This document shows positions 1-8,225 of a stretch of 64,000 nucleotides of DNA, one piece after another. The DNA is taken from positions 6,419,105 to 6,483,104 of the forward strand of contig NZ_ABIZ01000001.1 of NCBI RefSeq assembly GCF_000172155.1. Direction: 5' to 3'. Source of the DNA: Verrucomicrobium spinosum DSM 4136 = JCM 18804. Its GTDB lineage: Bacteria > Verrucomicrobiota > Verrucomicrobiia > Verrucomicrobiales > Verrucomicrobiaceae. Under the pieces are notes generated by a model that searched no databases, was not told the DNA's origin, and worked only from the letters and a program-made list of their open reading frames with translations. Every line of letters starts with the position of its first letter. The stretch's first letter is position 1. The translations under genes were made by a program, and so were the position numbers.

Positions 1-316
1 TATCCTGGAGATGGCTGCTTCCGGTCCACTCAGTGCGACCCATTTTGCCGGGGAAGATACTGAGAAAATTGGACAGACGACGGCTCGCCATCTCCTCCGG
101 CGTCTTCTTGAGGAGAGCCTTGATGCCCGCCCGGCTGATGACCTGATCCGACTCGATGCCGCGGTCACGCAATGGTGCCAGCGACTCCATCTGCAGGGCC
201 TTCCCCTTGATCCTGGCAGCAAGGGAGGGATGGATCACTTCCGTCTGGCCCCCACCCTGTTCGGGTAGAGGAGCCAACTGAGTGACGGGAGTGTGATGAA
301 CATTGGCAAGGTTCAT
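1..316 (-). CDS. Partial unknown protein next to a T3SS chaperone (C-terminus outside window)
   Basis: An open frame on the minus strand starts at the ATG at 316-314 and runs off the left edge with no stop, giving about 105 residues. The N-terminus is Pro/Gln/His-rich and looks unstructured (begins MNLANVHHTPVTQLAPLPEQ). A more regular, charged part follows (GIKALLKKTPEEMASRRLSN). It begins 64 bases after the stop of the CesT-type chaperone gene on the same strand, the usual place for the chaperone's secreted client or a gatekeeper. I do not recognise the family. A type III secretion substrate or gatekeeper is an inference from position and from the disordered N-terminus only. Confidence 0.55.
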   Translation of the reverse strand, partial: MNLANVHHTPVTQLAPLPEQGGGQTEVIHPSLAARIKGKALQMESLAPLRDRGIESDQVISRAGIKALLKKTPEEMASRRLSNFLSIFPGKMGRTEWTGSSHLQD

Positions 317-380
317 GAAGTCAGGCGATAGAAGGGTTGCGGGCGCGGTCTCGTGGCGACATGGAGGGAGGCGGGCCTCA

Positions 381-908
381 TCAGATGCGGACGAAATTAC
401 CCAGGGCCGGCTCCATCTCCGTGCGACAGGAGGATTCCGGCATCGTGATGGAGACCCCGCCCCCGGCCAGACGCTGCTTCCAGTGCACGGCCCAGTTTAC
501 AAACTGGTTCAGCACTTCCACAAACTCCTCCGCCGAGGCATCGGCGAGCGAATAACTGCGGTTTAGGAAGACCTCGCCCGTCTCACGCAACAGGCCAAAG
601 GAGGTGCAGGGGCCGATCTCGCTGTCGAAAAGCTGGGCCTCCAGCAGGACCTCAAAAAACGCCTCCCGCCCACTGGCGGGCACCGCCCCGAGGGGGGCGT
701 ACACCACCACAGTCTCATGATTGAAGGGGGACCTCTCCAGCAGCACCGTGAGCTGGTCATCAACGCGCAGGGCGGCTACTCCAGTTTCCGCAAGCGAGAG
801 AGATTCCAGAGCCAGTTCGTGGGCCGTCAGTTCGAGAAGGTCTTCGAAGTTCATGTAGAGCATGGGCTTGAATGACAGTGCATTCAATCGAGGCACCGTG
901 TGATCCAT
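381..908 (-). CDS. CesT/Tir-type type III secretion chaperone
   Basis: The product resembles the CesT (Tir chaperone) family of class I type III secretion chaperones, which bind the N-terminal region of one secreted client in the cytoplasm. The family pattern is visible: an N-terminal helix (FEDLLELTAHELAL), a beta strand pair with acidic residues (VAALRVDDQLTVLLE), the strand VVVYAPLGAVP, a helix ending in LLEAQLF, a strand with GEVFLNRSY, and a final helix EEFVEVLNQFVNWAVHW. The most upstream ATG is at 908. Starts at 863 or 854 (MNFEDLL) fit the family better and would give about 158 or 155 residues. The C-terminal 25 residues extend beyond the usual end. It is upstream of the partial gene at the window edge, probably as one transcript. 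Confidence 0.75.
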   Translation of the reverse strand: MDHTVPRLNALSFKPMLYMNFEDLLELTAHELALESLSLAETGVAALRVDDQLTVLLERSPFNHETVVVYAPLGAVPASGREAFFEVLLEAQLFDSEIGPCTSFGLLRETGEVFLNRSYSLADASAEEFVEVLNQFVNWAVHWKQRLAGGGVSITMPESSCRTEMEPALGNFVRI

Positions 909-1166
909 ACTCTGACTGGCTGGGTATAAACGTTACACCACAGATTAAAGAAACTGCAATCCCCCGCCCGGGTCCAGGCCTGACTCTGGCAAAGTCTCCA
1001 GAACACGATGCGCCACCCTGTGAAAATCGCCCGCATGCATCAGTTGGGACAGGCAGCTATCTCAAGACTGAACCACGCCCAGCCACCGCTTGCGCCACTT
1101 CCCTTCGCACCTCTCAAGGGTGGGGGCGCCCGAGAGCCGGGAGAGCCTGAGCAGAACGGACCGACC

Positions 1167-1409
1167 GCGCGCGTTTGGGGTGGATGCCAAGGAACCAGCC
1201 TTGAGGCGGCCGCCCCAGATCGAAGCTGATCCCCAGCGGGGATCTCTACGATGGGCACCTCCCAGGACGATGATCAGGTGGGAAGGCCGACCGCATCTGC
1301 TTCCCCCCCACATTAACACCCCCACGTCAGTCCCCAGCTTCCTTGGCAGGCCATGCTCTTGGCAGCAGATAAAGCAAGATCACATCCTGAAGGGATCCCT
1401 GCGCATATC
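1167..1409. repeat. Diverged long intergenic repeat, copy A
   Basis: This stretch aligns, in inverted orientation, with 27501-27813. Shared blocks in the same order include the GCCAAGGAACCA block near the start, GATGATCAGGTGGGAAGGCC, a CACGTCAGTC/GCGTCAGTC block, CTTCCTTGGCAGG and GCGCATAT near the end. The rest of 909-1464 shows no convincing gene; the short frames there lack coding character. Function is unknown: it could be a decayed mobile element or a structured RNA. Confidence 0.55.
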
Positions 1410-1464
1410 GCCGTCAGACATCAACGGCTGAACTGGCGGAAAGCCTCTGTCACTGCCCAGACAC

Positions 1465-1492
1465 AAAAAAGGGGAGGCATCGCTGCTTCCCC
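1465..1492 (-). terminator. Rho-independent terminator of the nuoDEF operon
   Basis: On the minus strand a 9-bp stem (GGGGAAGCA pairing with TGCCTCCCC, one G-T wobble) with a 4-base loop is followed directly by TTTTTT. It begins about 30 bases after the nuoF stop, so it closes the nuoDEF transcript and shows that nuoG is not co-transcribed. Confidence 0.8.
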
Positions 1493-1521
1493 TCCAATGA
1501 AAACTGAAATCTCCGCCGCCC

Positions 1522-2916
1522 CTACCTCAGGCCCGCCGCAGCGAGCAAGGTCTCAGGATTTACCACCGCTTGTTCCAGCTCGGGCTTGGTGTCGCCGATC
1601 ATCTCCTCACGGAACTTCTTCACGAAGCTCTGAGTGGGCCAGGAGCAGGCTTCACCGAAGGCGCAGATGGTCTTGCCTTCGATGTTGTTCGCCACGCGCT
1701 CCAGCTCAGCCACGTCGGAGGGGCTGGCTTCGCCGGCCACGATGCGGTCGCTGATCTTCTTCATCCACAGGGAACCTTCACGGCAGGGCGTGCACTGGCC
1801 GCAGGATTCGTGGGCGTAGAAGTTGTTCAGGTTGTTGATGACCCAGGTCATGGAACGACTGTCGTCCATGATGATGACGCCGCCGGATCCGGCCATGGAG
1901 CCGCAGGCGGCCATGGTGTCAAAGTCCATCGGGATGTCCATGATGCCCAGCTCGCGACCGTCGCGCAGCTTGAAGACTTCATCGGCGCGGAGCACCTTGG
2001 CGGAGGATCCGCCGGGGATGATGGCCTTGAGCTTGCGGCCGGGCTTCAAGCCGCCGCAGAGGTCGTTGATGACCTCGCCCATGGTGACCTTGCCCACCTG
2101 CACTTCGAAATAACCCGGCTTCTGCACATCGCCGCTCACGCAGAGGATGCGGGTGCCGGTGTTGTTGGGAGTACCCAGCTTGGCGTACTCCTCACCGCCC
2201 ATCTCCAGGATGTGCTTCACGTGGCAGAGAGACTCCACGTTGTTCACAATCGTGGGGCACATGTAGAGTCCTAGCGCCGCAGGGAAATAGGGAGGCTTGA
2301 TGCGCGGATAGGGGCGCTTGCCTTCCAGGGACTCGATCAGGCCGGTCTCCTCACCGCAGATGTAGGCACCAGCGCCGCGGTGGACGAAGATGTCCAAGTC
2401 ATACCCGGTGCCCAGGATGTTCTTGCCCAGGAAGTTGTTGGCCCGGGCTTCTGCCAGCGCTTTCTCCAGGATAATGGCGGCTTCAGGAAACTCCTCCCGC
2501 ACGTAGATGTAGGCCAGGGTGGCCTTCACGGCGAAGCAGGCAATGACCATGCCCTCGATGAGCTGGTGCGGATCCTGGTGAAGGATGTAGCGATCCTTGA
2601 AGGTGCCGGGCTCGGATTCATCCGCGTTGCAGATGAGGTACACGGGCTTCGTGTTCGTGGGCGGGATGAACCCCCACTTCACGCCGGTGGGGAAACCCGC
2701 ACCGCCACGACCGCGCAGGCCGGATTTCTTGACTTCGTCAATGATGGCCTGGCGCTCCATGCCAACGGCCTTCTTGAGCATCTCATAGCCCCCGTTCGCC
2801 ACGAAGCTCTCGATGGACGGGGTGTACCCTTCACGATCGATGTTGCGGAAAATCAGGCGATGCTCCCGCGCGTGGGGCTGCTTGCCGGCTTTGTAGGTAA
2901 TGGCGGCGCTCATCAC
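1522..2916 (-). CDS. nuoF: NADH-quinone oxidoreductase subunit F
   Basis: NuoF is the NADH-oxidising subunit of complex I. It holds FMN and the N3 [4Fe-4S] cluster and passes electrons from NADH into the iron-sulfur chain. The glycine-rich FMN/NADH-binding segment KKSGLRGRGGAGFPTGVKW is at about residues 64-82. The acidic stretch NADESEPGTFKDR follows, and the cluster motif CGQCTPCREG lies near residue 370 with the fourth cysteine in KTICAFGEAC. The length of 464 residues is slightly longer than typical (420-450). The start overlaps the nuoE stop by 4 bases (ATGA), indicating translational coupling. A terminator follows, so this is the last gene of the operon. Confidence 0.96.
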   Translation of the reverse strand: MMSAAITYKAGKQPHAREHRLIFRNIDREGYTPSIESFVANGGYEMLKKAVGMERQAIIDEVKKSGLRGRGGAGFPTGVKWGFIPPTNTKPVYLICNADESEPGTFKDRYILHQDPHQLIEGMVIACFAVKATLAYIYVREEFPEAAIILEKALAEARANNFLGKNILGTGYDLDIFVHRGAGAYICGEETGLIESLEGKRPYPRIKPPYFPAALGLYMCPTIVNNVESLCHVKHILEMGGEEYAKLGTPNNTGTRILCVSGDVQKPGYFEVQVGKVTMGEVINDLCGGLKPGRKLKAIIPGGSSAKVLRADEVFKLRDGRELGIMDIPMDFDTMAACGSMAGSGGVIIMDDSRSMTWVINNLNNFYAHESCGQCTPCREGSLWMKKISDRIVAGEASPSDVAELERVANNIEGKTICAFGEACSWPTQSFVKKFREEMIGDTKPELEQAVVNPETLLAAAGLR

Positions 2917-3413
2917 TGATATTGCTTCAAAAGTTCTGCCGCGGCCTGAGGCTTCACGGATTCATGGAAATCGTCTTCCACCATGCACACGGGGCCGAAG
3001 CCGCAGCTCGCGAGACATTCCGCGAATTCGATGCTGTACTTCCCGTCCGCGCTGACGGCGATGGGGTGGTGGTGGTCCACATGGGAGCGGTCGATATCCG
3101 CTGCCTTGCAGAGGGACTCCATCAACTCATAGCTGCCAGCCATGGCGCAGGAGAGCGTGCGGCAGACGCGGATGTGGAACTTGCCCGGGGCGCTCTGGCG
3201 AAAGCCAGGGTAGAAGGTGACCACCTCCAGCACCTGAATGGGCTGCAGGCCGAGCTTGGCCGCCACCCAGTTCACCGCATCATCCGTGATGTAGCGGTAC
3301 TCATGTTGCATGAGGTGAAGCAGAGGCAGCACGGCACTGCGTTTTGAGACGGGGTAATGCGTGATTACCTCATCAATCTTGGCTTCCAACGCTGCGGGCA
3401 CTTCTAACGCCAT
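2913..3413 (-). CDS. nuoE: NADH-quinone oxidoreductase subunit E
   Basis: NuoE is the 24-kDa-type thioredoxin-fold subunit carrying the N1a [2Fe-2S] cluster in the NADH dehydrogenase arm of complex I. The cluster cysteines are visible in RVCRTLSCAMAGSYEL and FAECLASCGFGPVCMV, with the family's C-x4-C and C-x3-C spacing. The N-terminal helical part (RSAVLPLLHLMQHEYRYI) and LQPIQVLEVVTFYPGF are typical. The length of 166 residues is normal. It lies between nuoD (36 bases away) and nuoF (4-base overlap). Confidence 0.95.
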   Translation of the reverse strand: MALEVPAALEAKIDEVITHYPVSKRSAVLPLLHLMQHEYRYITDDAVNWVAAKLGLQPIQVLEVVTFYPGFRQSAPGKFHIRVCRTLSCAMAGSYELMESLCKAADIDRSHVDHHHPIAVSADGKYSIEFAECLASCGFGPVCMVEDDFHESVKPQAAAELLKQYQ

Positions 3414-3449
3414 AAGGGAAAGGGAACGTACGATCCGGAAAATAGGGGC

Positions 3450-4709
3450 TTAGCGGTCACACTCGCCCATCACGAAGTCAAAGCTGCCAAGGATGGCAGG
3501 CACGTCACTGAGCATGTGCCCGGGCAGGATCTTGGGCAGGATGCTCAGGTTCACAAAGGAGGGGCTGCGGATCTTCAGGCGATACGGGACGCCGCCGCCC
3601 TTGCTGCAAATGTAGAAACCGAGCTCGCCCTTGGGGTTCTCCGCACCGAAGTAAACCTCACCGGCAGGGGCATCGAGCCCCTGGGTGGCGACGATGAAGT
3701 GATGGATGAGCTCCTCCATCTTCATGAGCACGCCTTCCTTCTTGGGCAGGCGGTTCTTGGGGTCGCCCACGTTGACGGGGCCGCCGGGCAGGTCGGCCAG
3801 CACCTGATTCAGAATGCGGATGCTCTGGCGCATTTCTTCCATGCGGCAGAGGTAGCGGTCGTAGCTGTCGCCAGTGGTGCCGACGGGGATGTCGAACTCG
3901 TACTTCTCATAACCGAGGTACGGGTGCGCCTTCCGGATGTCGAAATCGATGCCGGTGCTGCGGAGGTTCGGCCCGGAGATGCCGAAGGAAAGGGCGTCCT
4001 CCTTGGTGATGATGCCGAGACCCTGGGTACGGTCGAGGAAGATGCGGTTGCGGGAGAGCAACGCGTCCATCTCATCAATAACCGGAGGGAGCTCCTTGAG
4101 GAAGGTCTTGAGGCCGGAGATAAAGGCCTCGTTCATGTCCCGCGTCTGGCCACCCACGCGGGTGTAGCTGGTGGTGAATCGGGCACCGGTGAGCTGCTCG
4201 CTCAGGTTGTAGATCTTCTCACGTTCCGTGAAGGTGTAGAGGAAGACGGACATGGCGCCCACGTCCATGGCAAACACGCCCACCCCGAGGAGGTGGGAGG
4301 AGATGCGGGCCATCTCACAGCAGATCACACGGATGGCTTCGCCACGCTCAGGCAGCTTCCAGCCCATGAGCTTCTCCACCGCCATGGCGTAAGCCACGTT
4401 GTTGGCGAGGGGGGCAAGGTAGTCCAGACGGTCGGTGTACGGGACGAACTGGTTGTAGTGCATGTTCTCGGCGATCTTTTCATCGCCGCGATGCAGGTAA
4501 CCGACGTCCGGGTCCGCCTTCGTAATGATCTCACCATCAAGCTCCAACACCAGACGCAGCACCCCGTGAGTGGCTGGGTGGGAGGGGCCCATGTTGAGCA
4601 CCAGTTTCTCGCCGATCATGTCCGACACGGCTTCTTCGTGACCCTGAGCATACTGCGCAGCCTTGGCTGCGTTGTCGGGCGCTTCGATTTCTTGGACCGT
4701 CGTGGGCAT
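3450..4709 (-). CDS. nuoD: NADH-quinone oxidoreductase subunit D
   Basis: NuoD is the 49-kDa-type subunit of the complex I connecting module, which helps form the quinone-binding site. Signature segments include LNMGPSHPATHGVLRLVLEL, DPDVGYLHRGDEKIAE, the loop NQFVPYTDRLDYLAP and the C-terminal PSFVNLSILPKILPGHMLSD ending in GSFDFVMGECDR. It has 419 residues, close to the usual 400-420, with a short N-terminal extension (MPTTVQEIEAP). A start at MIGEKLVLNMG is an alternative. It is the first gene of a nuoD-E-F operon; the next gene upstream is an unrelated, divergently oriented hydrolase, so nuoA, B and C must lie elsewhere. Confidence 0.96.
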   Translation of the reverse strand: MPTTVQEIEAPDNAAKAAQYAQGHEEAVSDMIGEKLVLNMGPSHPATHGVLRLVLELDGEIITKADPDVGYLHRGDEKIAENMHYNQFVPYTDRLDYLAPLANNVAYAMAVEKLMGWKLPERGEAIRVICCEMARISSHLLGVGVFAMDVGAMSVFLYTFTEREKIYNLSEQLTGARFTTSYTRVGGQTRDMNEAFISGLKTFLKELPPVIDEMDALLSRNRIFLDRTQGLGIITKEDALSFGISGPNLRSTGIDFDIRKAHPYLGYEKYEFDIPVGTTGDSYDRYLCRMEEMRQSIRILNQVLADLPGGPVNVGDPKNRLPKKEGVLMKMEELIHHFIVATQGLDAPAGEVYFGAENPKGELGFYICSKGGGVPYRLKIRSPSFVNLSILPKILPGHMLSDVPAILGSFDFVMGECDR

Positions 4710-4846
4710 GCTGGATGGCGGGAAGTCTGGGACTACTCTACTAAAACGGACAGTGCGCGAACTGGCGACAGCGGCAAGCCTAATTTGTGAAAAATTTCAC
4801 AAGCGCGGGGTGAGGGAGTCAGGGCTGACAGGGAGCTTCTGGGAGG

Positions 4847-4941
4847 AAACTTCAAAATTCAAGAGGGAGCTTGTTCTCCTGCCGTCCAATGCCCCCACTC
4901 CATCACTCCATCACTCCATTGAAGTTTGAACTTTGAAGTTT
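4847..4941. repeat. CTTCAAA-type inverted repeat in the nuoD/hydrolase promoter region
   Basis: The left arm AAACTTCAAAATTCAAG (4847-4863) is nearly the reverse complement of TTGAAGTTTGAACTTTGAAG and following bases (4919-4941), around a spacer of about 55 bases containing CCATCACT repeats. The same arm sequence occurs around 23868, 32199 and 33487. It lies between two divergent genes, so its hairpin may be transcribed. Confidence 0.6.
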
Positions 4942-4984
4942 GGCTTTTGAAATTCCCCCCTCCCACCCCGTATCCATCCCCACG

Positions 4985-6196
4985 ATGCGCCCGCACTTCC
5001 TCCTTCTCCCCCTCCTCGCACTCTCCGTCACCTGGCAACCCTGCCAGGCCGAGAAGCCGCTCAGTCCCATTGCAGCCAGCCTCCGGCCCTTCGTGGCGGA
5101 CCAGACGATCTCTGGAGCGGTGGCCCTGGTGGTGAACAAGGATCAGATCCTGTCGCTGGAGGCCTTGGGCCAGGCGGACCTGGCGGTCAAGAAGCCGATG
5201 ACGGAGGACGCGATGTTCTGGATCGCCTCCATGACCAAGCCGATGACAGCGATGGGGGTGATGATGCTGGTGGAGGAGGGCAAGGTGGAAGTGGATGCCC
5301 CGGTGTCGAAGTACCTGCCGGAGTTCAAAGGGCAGATGCTGGTGGCGGAGAAAACCGCTGACAAGGTGGTGCTGAAGAAGCCAGCCCGGCCCATCACGGT
5401 GAAGGATCTCTTCACCCACACGAGCGGCCTGGTGGGCAAGAGCCCGCTGGAAGATCAGGCGCTGGATGCGCTGTCGCTGCGGGAGGCGGTCTTCACCTAC
5501 GCGATCAGCCCCCTTCAGTTCGAGCCGGGGTCCAAGTGGCAGTATTGCAACCCGGGCATCAACACCCTGGGACGGATCATTGAGGTGGTGAGCGGCCAGC
5601 CGTATGCCGAGTTCATGCAGGAGCGGTTCTTCACCCCGCTGGGCATGAAGGACACCACCTTCTGGCCCACCGATGCCCAGATGGCGCGGATCGCGAAGTC
5701 CTACCAACCCAAGGCGGACAAGAGTCCGGGGCTGGAGGAGACCACGGTGAAGTATCTCACCCCTCCCCTCTCCGATCGCAAACGCATGGCCCTGGCAGCG
5801 GGCGGTCTGTTTTCCACCGCTGGCGATCTCTCCCGCATCTACCGCATGATCTTGAACGGCGGAGAACTGGACGGGAAGCGGTATCTGAAGGCAGAGACGC
5901 TCAAGCAGATGACCACCAACCAGACCGGCGACATGAAGGTGAGCTTCTCCGACGGCATGCACATGGGCCTGGGCTTCCACCTTGTGAATGAACCCCAGGG
6001 CGTGACCGCCGCCCTCAGCTCCGGCAGCTTCGGCCACGGCGGAGCCTACGGCACGCAAGCGTGGATGGATCCCACGCGGGGCCTGGGCATCGTGCTCCTG
6101 ATCCAACGGGCAAATTTGCCCAACTCCGACAAGTCAGACATGCGGGCGGCGCTGCAGAAAGCGGCAGTGGAGATGTACGGGAAGGCCGCGCGTTAG
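4985..6196 (+). CDS. Secreted serine beta-lactamase-family hydrolase
   Basis: A penicillin-binding-protein/class C beta-lactamase-fold hydrolase (Beta-lactamase family), probably an esterase or D-aminopeptidase-like enzyme; its substrate cannot be told. The catalytic S-x-x-K motif is in WIASMTKPM, the Y-x-N motif in WQYCNPGINT, and the third motif as HGG in FGHGGAYGTQAW. The start at 4985 gives a clean signal peptide (MRPHFLLLPLLALSVTWQ, then CQAEKP), so the protein is exported; the cysteine after the hydrophobic core could also be a lipobox. An ATG at 4940 is in frame but would bury the signal peptide. It has 403 residues and stands alone, divergent from nuoD. Confidence 0.85.
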   Translation: MRPHFLLLPLLALSVTWQPCQAEKPLSPIAASLRPFVADQTISGAVALVVNKDQILSLEALGQADLAVKKPMTEDAMFWIASMTKPMTAMGVMMLVEEGKVEVDAPVSKYLPEFKGQMLVAEKTADKVVLKKPARPITVKDLFTHTSGLVGKSPLEDQALDALSLREAVFTYAISPLQFEPGSKWQYCNPGINTLGRIIEVVSGQPYAEFMQERFFTPLGMKDTTFWPTDAQMARIAKSYQPKADKSPGLEETTVKYLTPPLSDRKRMALAAGGLFSTAGDLSRIYRMILNGGELDGKRYLKAETLKQMTTNQTGDMKVSFSDGMHMGLGFHLVNEPQGVTAALSSGSFGHGGAYGTQAWMDPTRGLGIVLLIQRANLPNSDKSDMRAALQKAAVEMYGKAAR

Positions 6197-6447
6197 ACAA
6201 AAGACTGGAAGACGAAAGATAGAAGACCTGAGAAATGAGCAGGCAGTCCGGGGCGGAGAATGTGATCATGGGCGCGACGCCTACTGATCCGTCCCGCATG
6301 CGGGACGGATCTCCAACCCCGGCGCGAACCCAAAATCTCACATGGAAGCACCGCAACCCTGTTGACGAGGTATCGCAGCCTGGGCAGCGGAAATGAACGG
6401 GTTATTTCCATGAAACATTCGCACCGTGGATGGAGTTCCGCCTTTAG

Positions 6448-6775
6448 GCCAATGCCATCAGGGAAAAGGTTGGGCAGAGCGATCAACGCCGTTGCATGAA
6501 TGAAACTGAGGACCAACGGTCCGGTGTCATACCAGCCTGGGGCAGCGCCCCAGGTTAGGGGTTGAAAGGGAATCGGAGGGCTGAAGGCCCGGCCTCATCA
6601 ATCCTGCCCACGACGAGCATCCCTGAATGACCCCGGGCCTACAGCCCTCAACCTCTAAAACCAACGCCAACCTTGGGCGTTGCCCAAGGCTGCTATCATG
6701 CCGGGCTTTCAGCCCTCAGCTCGTTCGCCAAAGGCGAATCATCGACCTCACCAGCTTTCCCCTGATGGCATTGGC
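6448..6775. mobile_element. 328-bp non-coding element with inverted ends, copy 1
   Basis: The left end GCCAATGCCATCAGGGAAAA has its near-perfect reverse complement at the right end (TTTCCCCTGATGGCATTGGC). A second copy is at 58086-58458 with the same ends and shared internal blocks: GAGGGCTGAAGGCCCGGCCT, CCTGCCCACGACGAGCATCC, and CTTGGGCGTTGCCCAAGG palindromes. The element splits another palindrome: TTCCGCCTTTA lies just left and TTTTAGGCGG just right, as if inserted into a hairpin loop. No protein is encoded. The rest of 6197-7002 holds a CCCGCATGCGGG palindrome near 6300 and a TTGAACTAC-type repeat at 6806-6832, but no gene. Confidence 0.7.
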
Positions 6776-7002
6776 TTTTAGGCGGTCCGGAATGTCCAAG
6801 ACGTACTGAGCAAGCTAGAGATTGAACTACTATACTTCCCTTCGTTAACATTTCGAATTTTTAAAGTGCTGAAAAAGCCGAAAGCATCACGCAGAGAAGT
6901 ATAACAGAGCCAGGGAGTGCAAGCGTCCTGTAAACATCACCCCTCCCCCATCCAGTTAATCCTTCCAAAGTCTTGTTAATTCTGTCTCCGAAAAGAGGCC
7001 CC

Positions 7003-7386
7003 TCACCGTCCCATCACAGCCAAGACACCCGCGGTGCCGATCGTCAGAGCCAGGAGATACATGGCCACCTTGTGCACCATGATCCATGCGCGGCGTTTCT
7101 TTTTGCCAAAGAGCATGACGATGCCGCTGATGAACAGGGCGATCAGTGATGGACCCGCGCAGGAGAGCGCCGTGATGCTCGGCGACATGGTGGCACTTCC
7201 CAACGCAGATTCGATGGCGCTCATGCAGGCCCCGATGGCCATGGCAATCACGAAGAACAGAGCGATGTGAAACCCCAGCCAGCCGAGTGGGTAGGGCTTG
7301 GGAGAACGTGCCAGCCGGAAGCCCACGGCCACGGCAGAGCCAAAGATCAATGCGGTCACCAGAAAGGTGAGCAGAATGGAGGTCAT
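7003..7386 (-). CDS. Small four-helix membrane protein, function unknown
   Basis: The 127-residue product has about four hydrophobic segments: residues 4-24, 37-57 (LGFHIALFFVIAMAIGACMS), 72-93 (ITALSCAGPSLIALFISGIV) and 105-124. A basic cytoplasmic patch GKKKRRAW sits before the last segment. I do not recognise the family. It follows the YCII-domain gene on the same strand by 45 bases, so the two may be co-transcribed. Confidence 0.7.
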   Translation of the reverse strand: MTSILLTFLVTALIFGSAVAVGFRLARSPKPYPLGWLGFHIALFFVIAMAIGACMSAIESALGSATMSPSITALSCAGPSLIALFISGIVMLFGKKKRRAWIMVHKVAMYLLALTIGTAGVLAVMGR

Positions 7387-7431
7387 CAGGTGAGGTCCCT
7401 TCGTTGTGAAATGATCCGATGCGGAGCCGGG

Positions 7432-7791
7432 CTACTTCCCACTGGTGGCGAAATAAGAACCTGCGAGGTCCCGCACCCCGATGCAGGCAAAGGCGGCAGA
7501 GGGATGACGGGCAGCCCATTCCAACGCATCATCGAGCTGGGGCACATCGATCACGACGAAGCCGCCAAGGAACTCCTTGGTCTCGGCATAGGGGCCATCA
7601 TGCACTTCGCGTTGACCGTTCCGCAGGGTGACCATGGTGGACTTCTCCGGCACGTCCAACCCGGCTCCGGCGACAAAAACGCCCGCGGCCCGCAGCGCCT
7701 CGCCATAGGCCATGCCGGCGGCTCTCGCGCTGGCGACATCGTACTGGTCGCCAGCCTCTTTGTTCATGTGCACGAGCAGAGCGTATTTCAT
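7432..7791 (-). CDS. YCII-related (DGPF-type) domain protein
   Basis: A dimeric alpha/beta-barrel YCII-like protein. The family pattern is visible from the start MKYALLVHMN through GVFVAGAGLDVPEKS and the diagnostic block VHDGPYAETKEFLGGFVVID, followed by LDDALEWAARHPSA. Such proteins are often linked to ECF sigma factors, but none is seen here and the biochemical role is unknown. The start at 7791 (119 residues) fits the family; the open frame extends upstream to 7983 without family resemblance. The downstream neighbour is a small membrane protein. Confidence 0.85.
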   Translation of the reverse strand: MKYALLVHMNKEAGDQYDVASARAAGMAYGEALRAAGVFVAGAGLDVPEKSTMVTLRNGQREVHDGPYAETKEFLGGFVVIDVPQLDDALEWAARHPSAAFACIGVRDLAGSYFATSGK

Positions 7792-8048
7792 AGGGATCGA
7801 ATCGACTAAAGGAGCAGGCATGGATTGCAGAAAGGATCGGTGCCGCAGCGCAAGCCGCGCCATCGACACCCCGCATCGATGACGGGTCACCCGGCCGCAT
7901 TTCGACATTTCGGGAAAAAGAGTCCAAAAAAGTTGGGGCTGGAGAGGTGGGGACCGTGAGGCCCCTCCAGATTGGGTGCGCAACGATGCCTGAACCTATC
8001 GGAACTTGGTGACATCGTCGACAAGGCGAAGCTCGCAGACGCTTCATA

Positions 8049-8225
8049 TAGTGCCTCCTCACGTCGACAACTACACGGGCGCTGGATGGTTGGCGATCAA
8101 AGACCAGTGAGCAACCATGGCGTCGTGAGCCATCAGGGTGTGTAAGGATACGAAGGGAGTTTGAGCATGCCCTCTGCCGTGCGGCCTCCCTCGCCGGTCG
8201 TAGTTGTCGACGTGAGGAGGCACTA
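8049..8225. mobile_element. 177-bp MITE, copy 1
   Basis: Perfect 26-bp terminal inverted repeats (8049-8074 and 8200-8225) begin with TAGTGCCTCCTCACGTCGAC and end in its complement. Each end starts with TA, which fits TA target duplication of IS630/mariner-type elements. An inverted, diverged copy of the same length is at 27823-27999 and shares TTGGCGATCAAAGACCAGTG and a GTGAGCCATC block. There is no open frame of note, so it is non-autonomous. The rest of 7792-8376 shows nothing recognisable. Confidence 0.85.

Noticed and set aside
11-268. An 85-residue plus-strand frame at the left edge
   Set aside because: The minus strand is open across the same stretch from an ATG at 316 and lies in line with the chaperone gene, so the plus frame is probably its shadow.
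909-1464. tRNA or small RNA gene in the spacer
   Set aside because: No cloverleaf with a TTCGANNC-type T arm was found; only the long repeat and the nuoF terminator are supported.
6627-6809. A 60-residue frame in the 328-bp element
   Set aside because: It is made of palindromic repeat sequence and is not conserved in the second copy.
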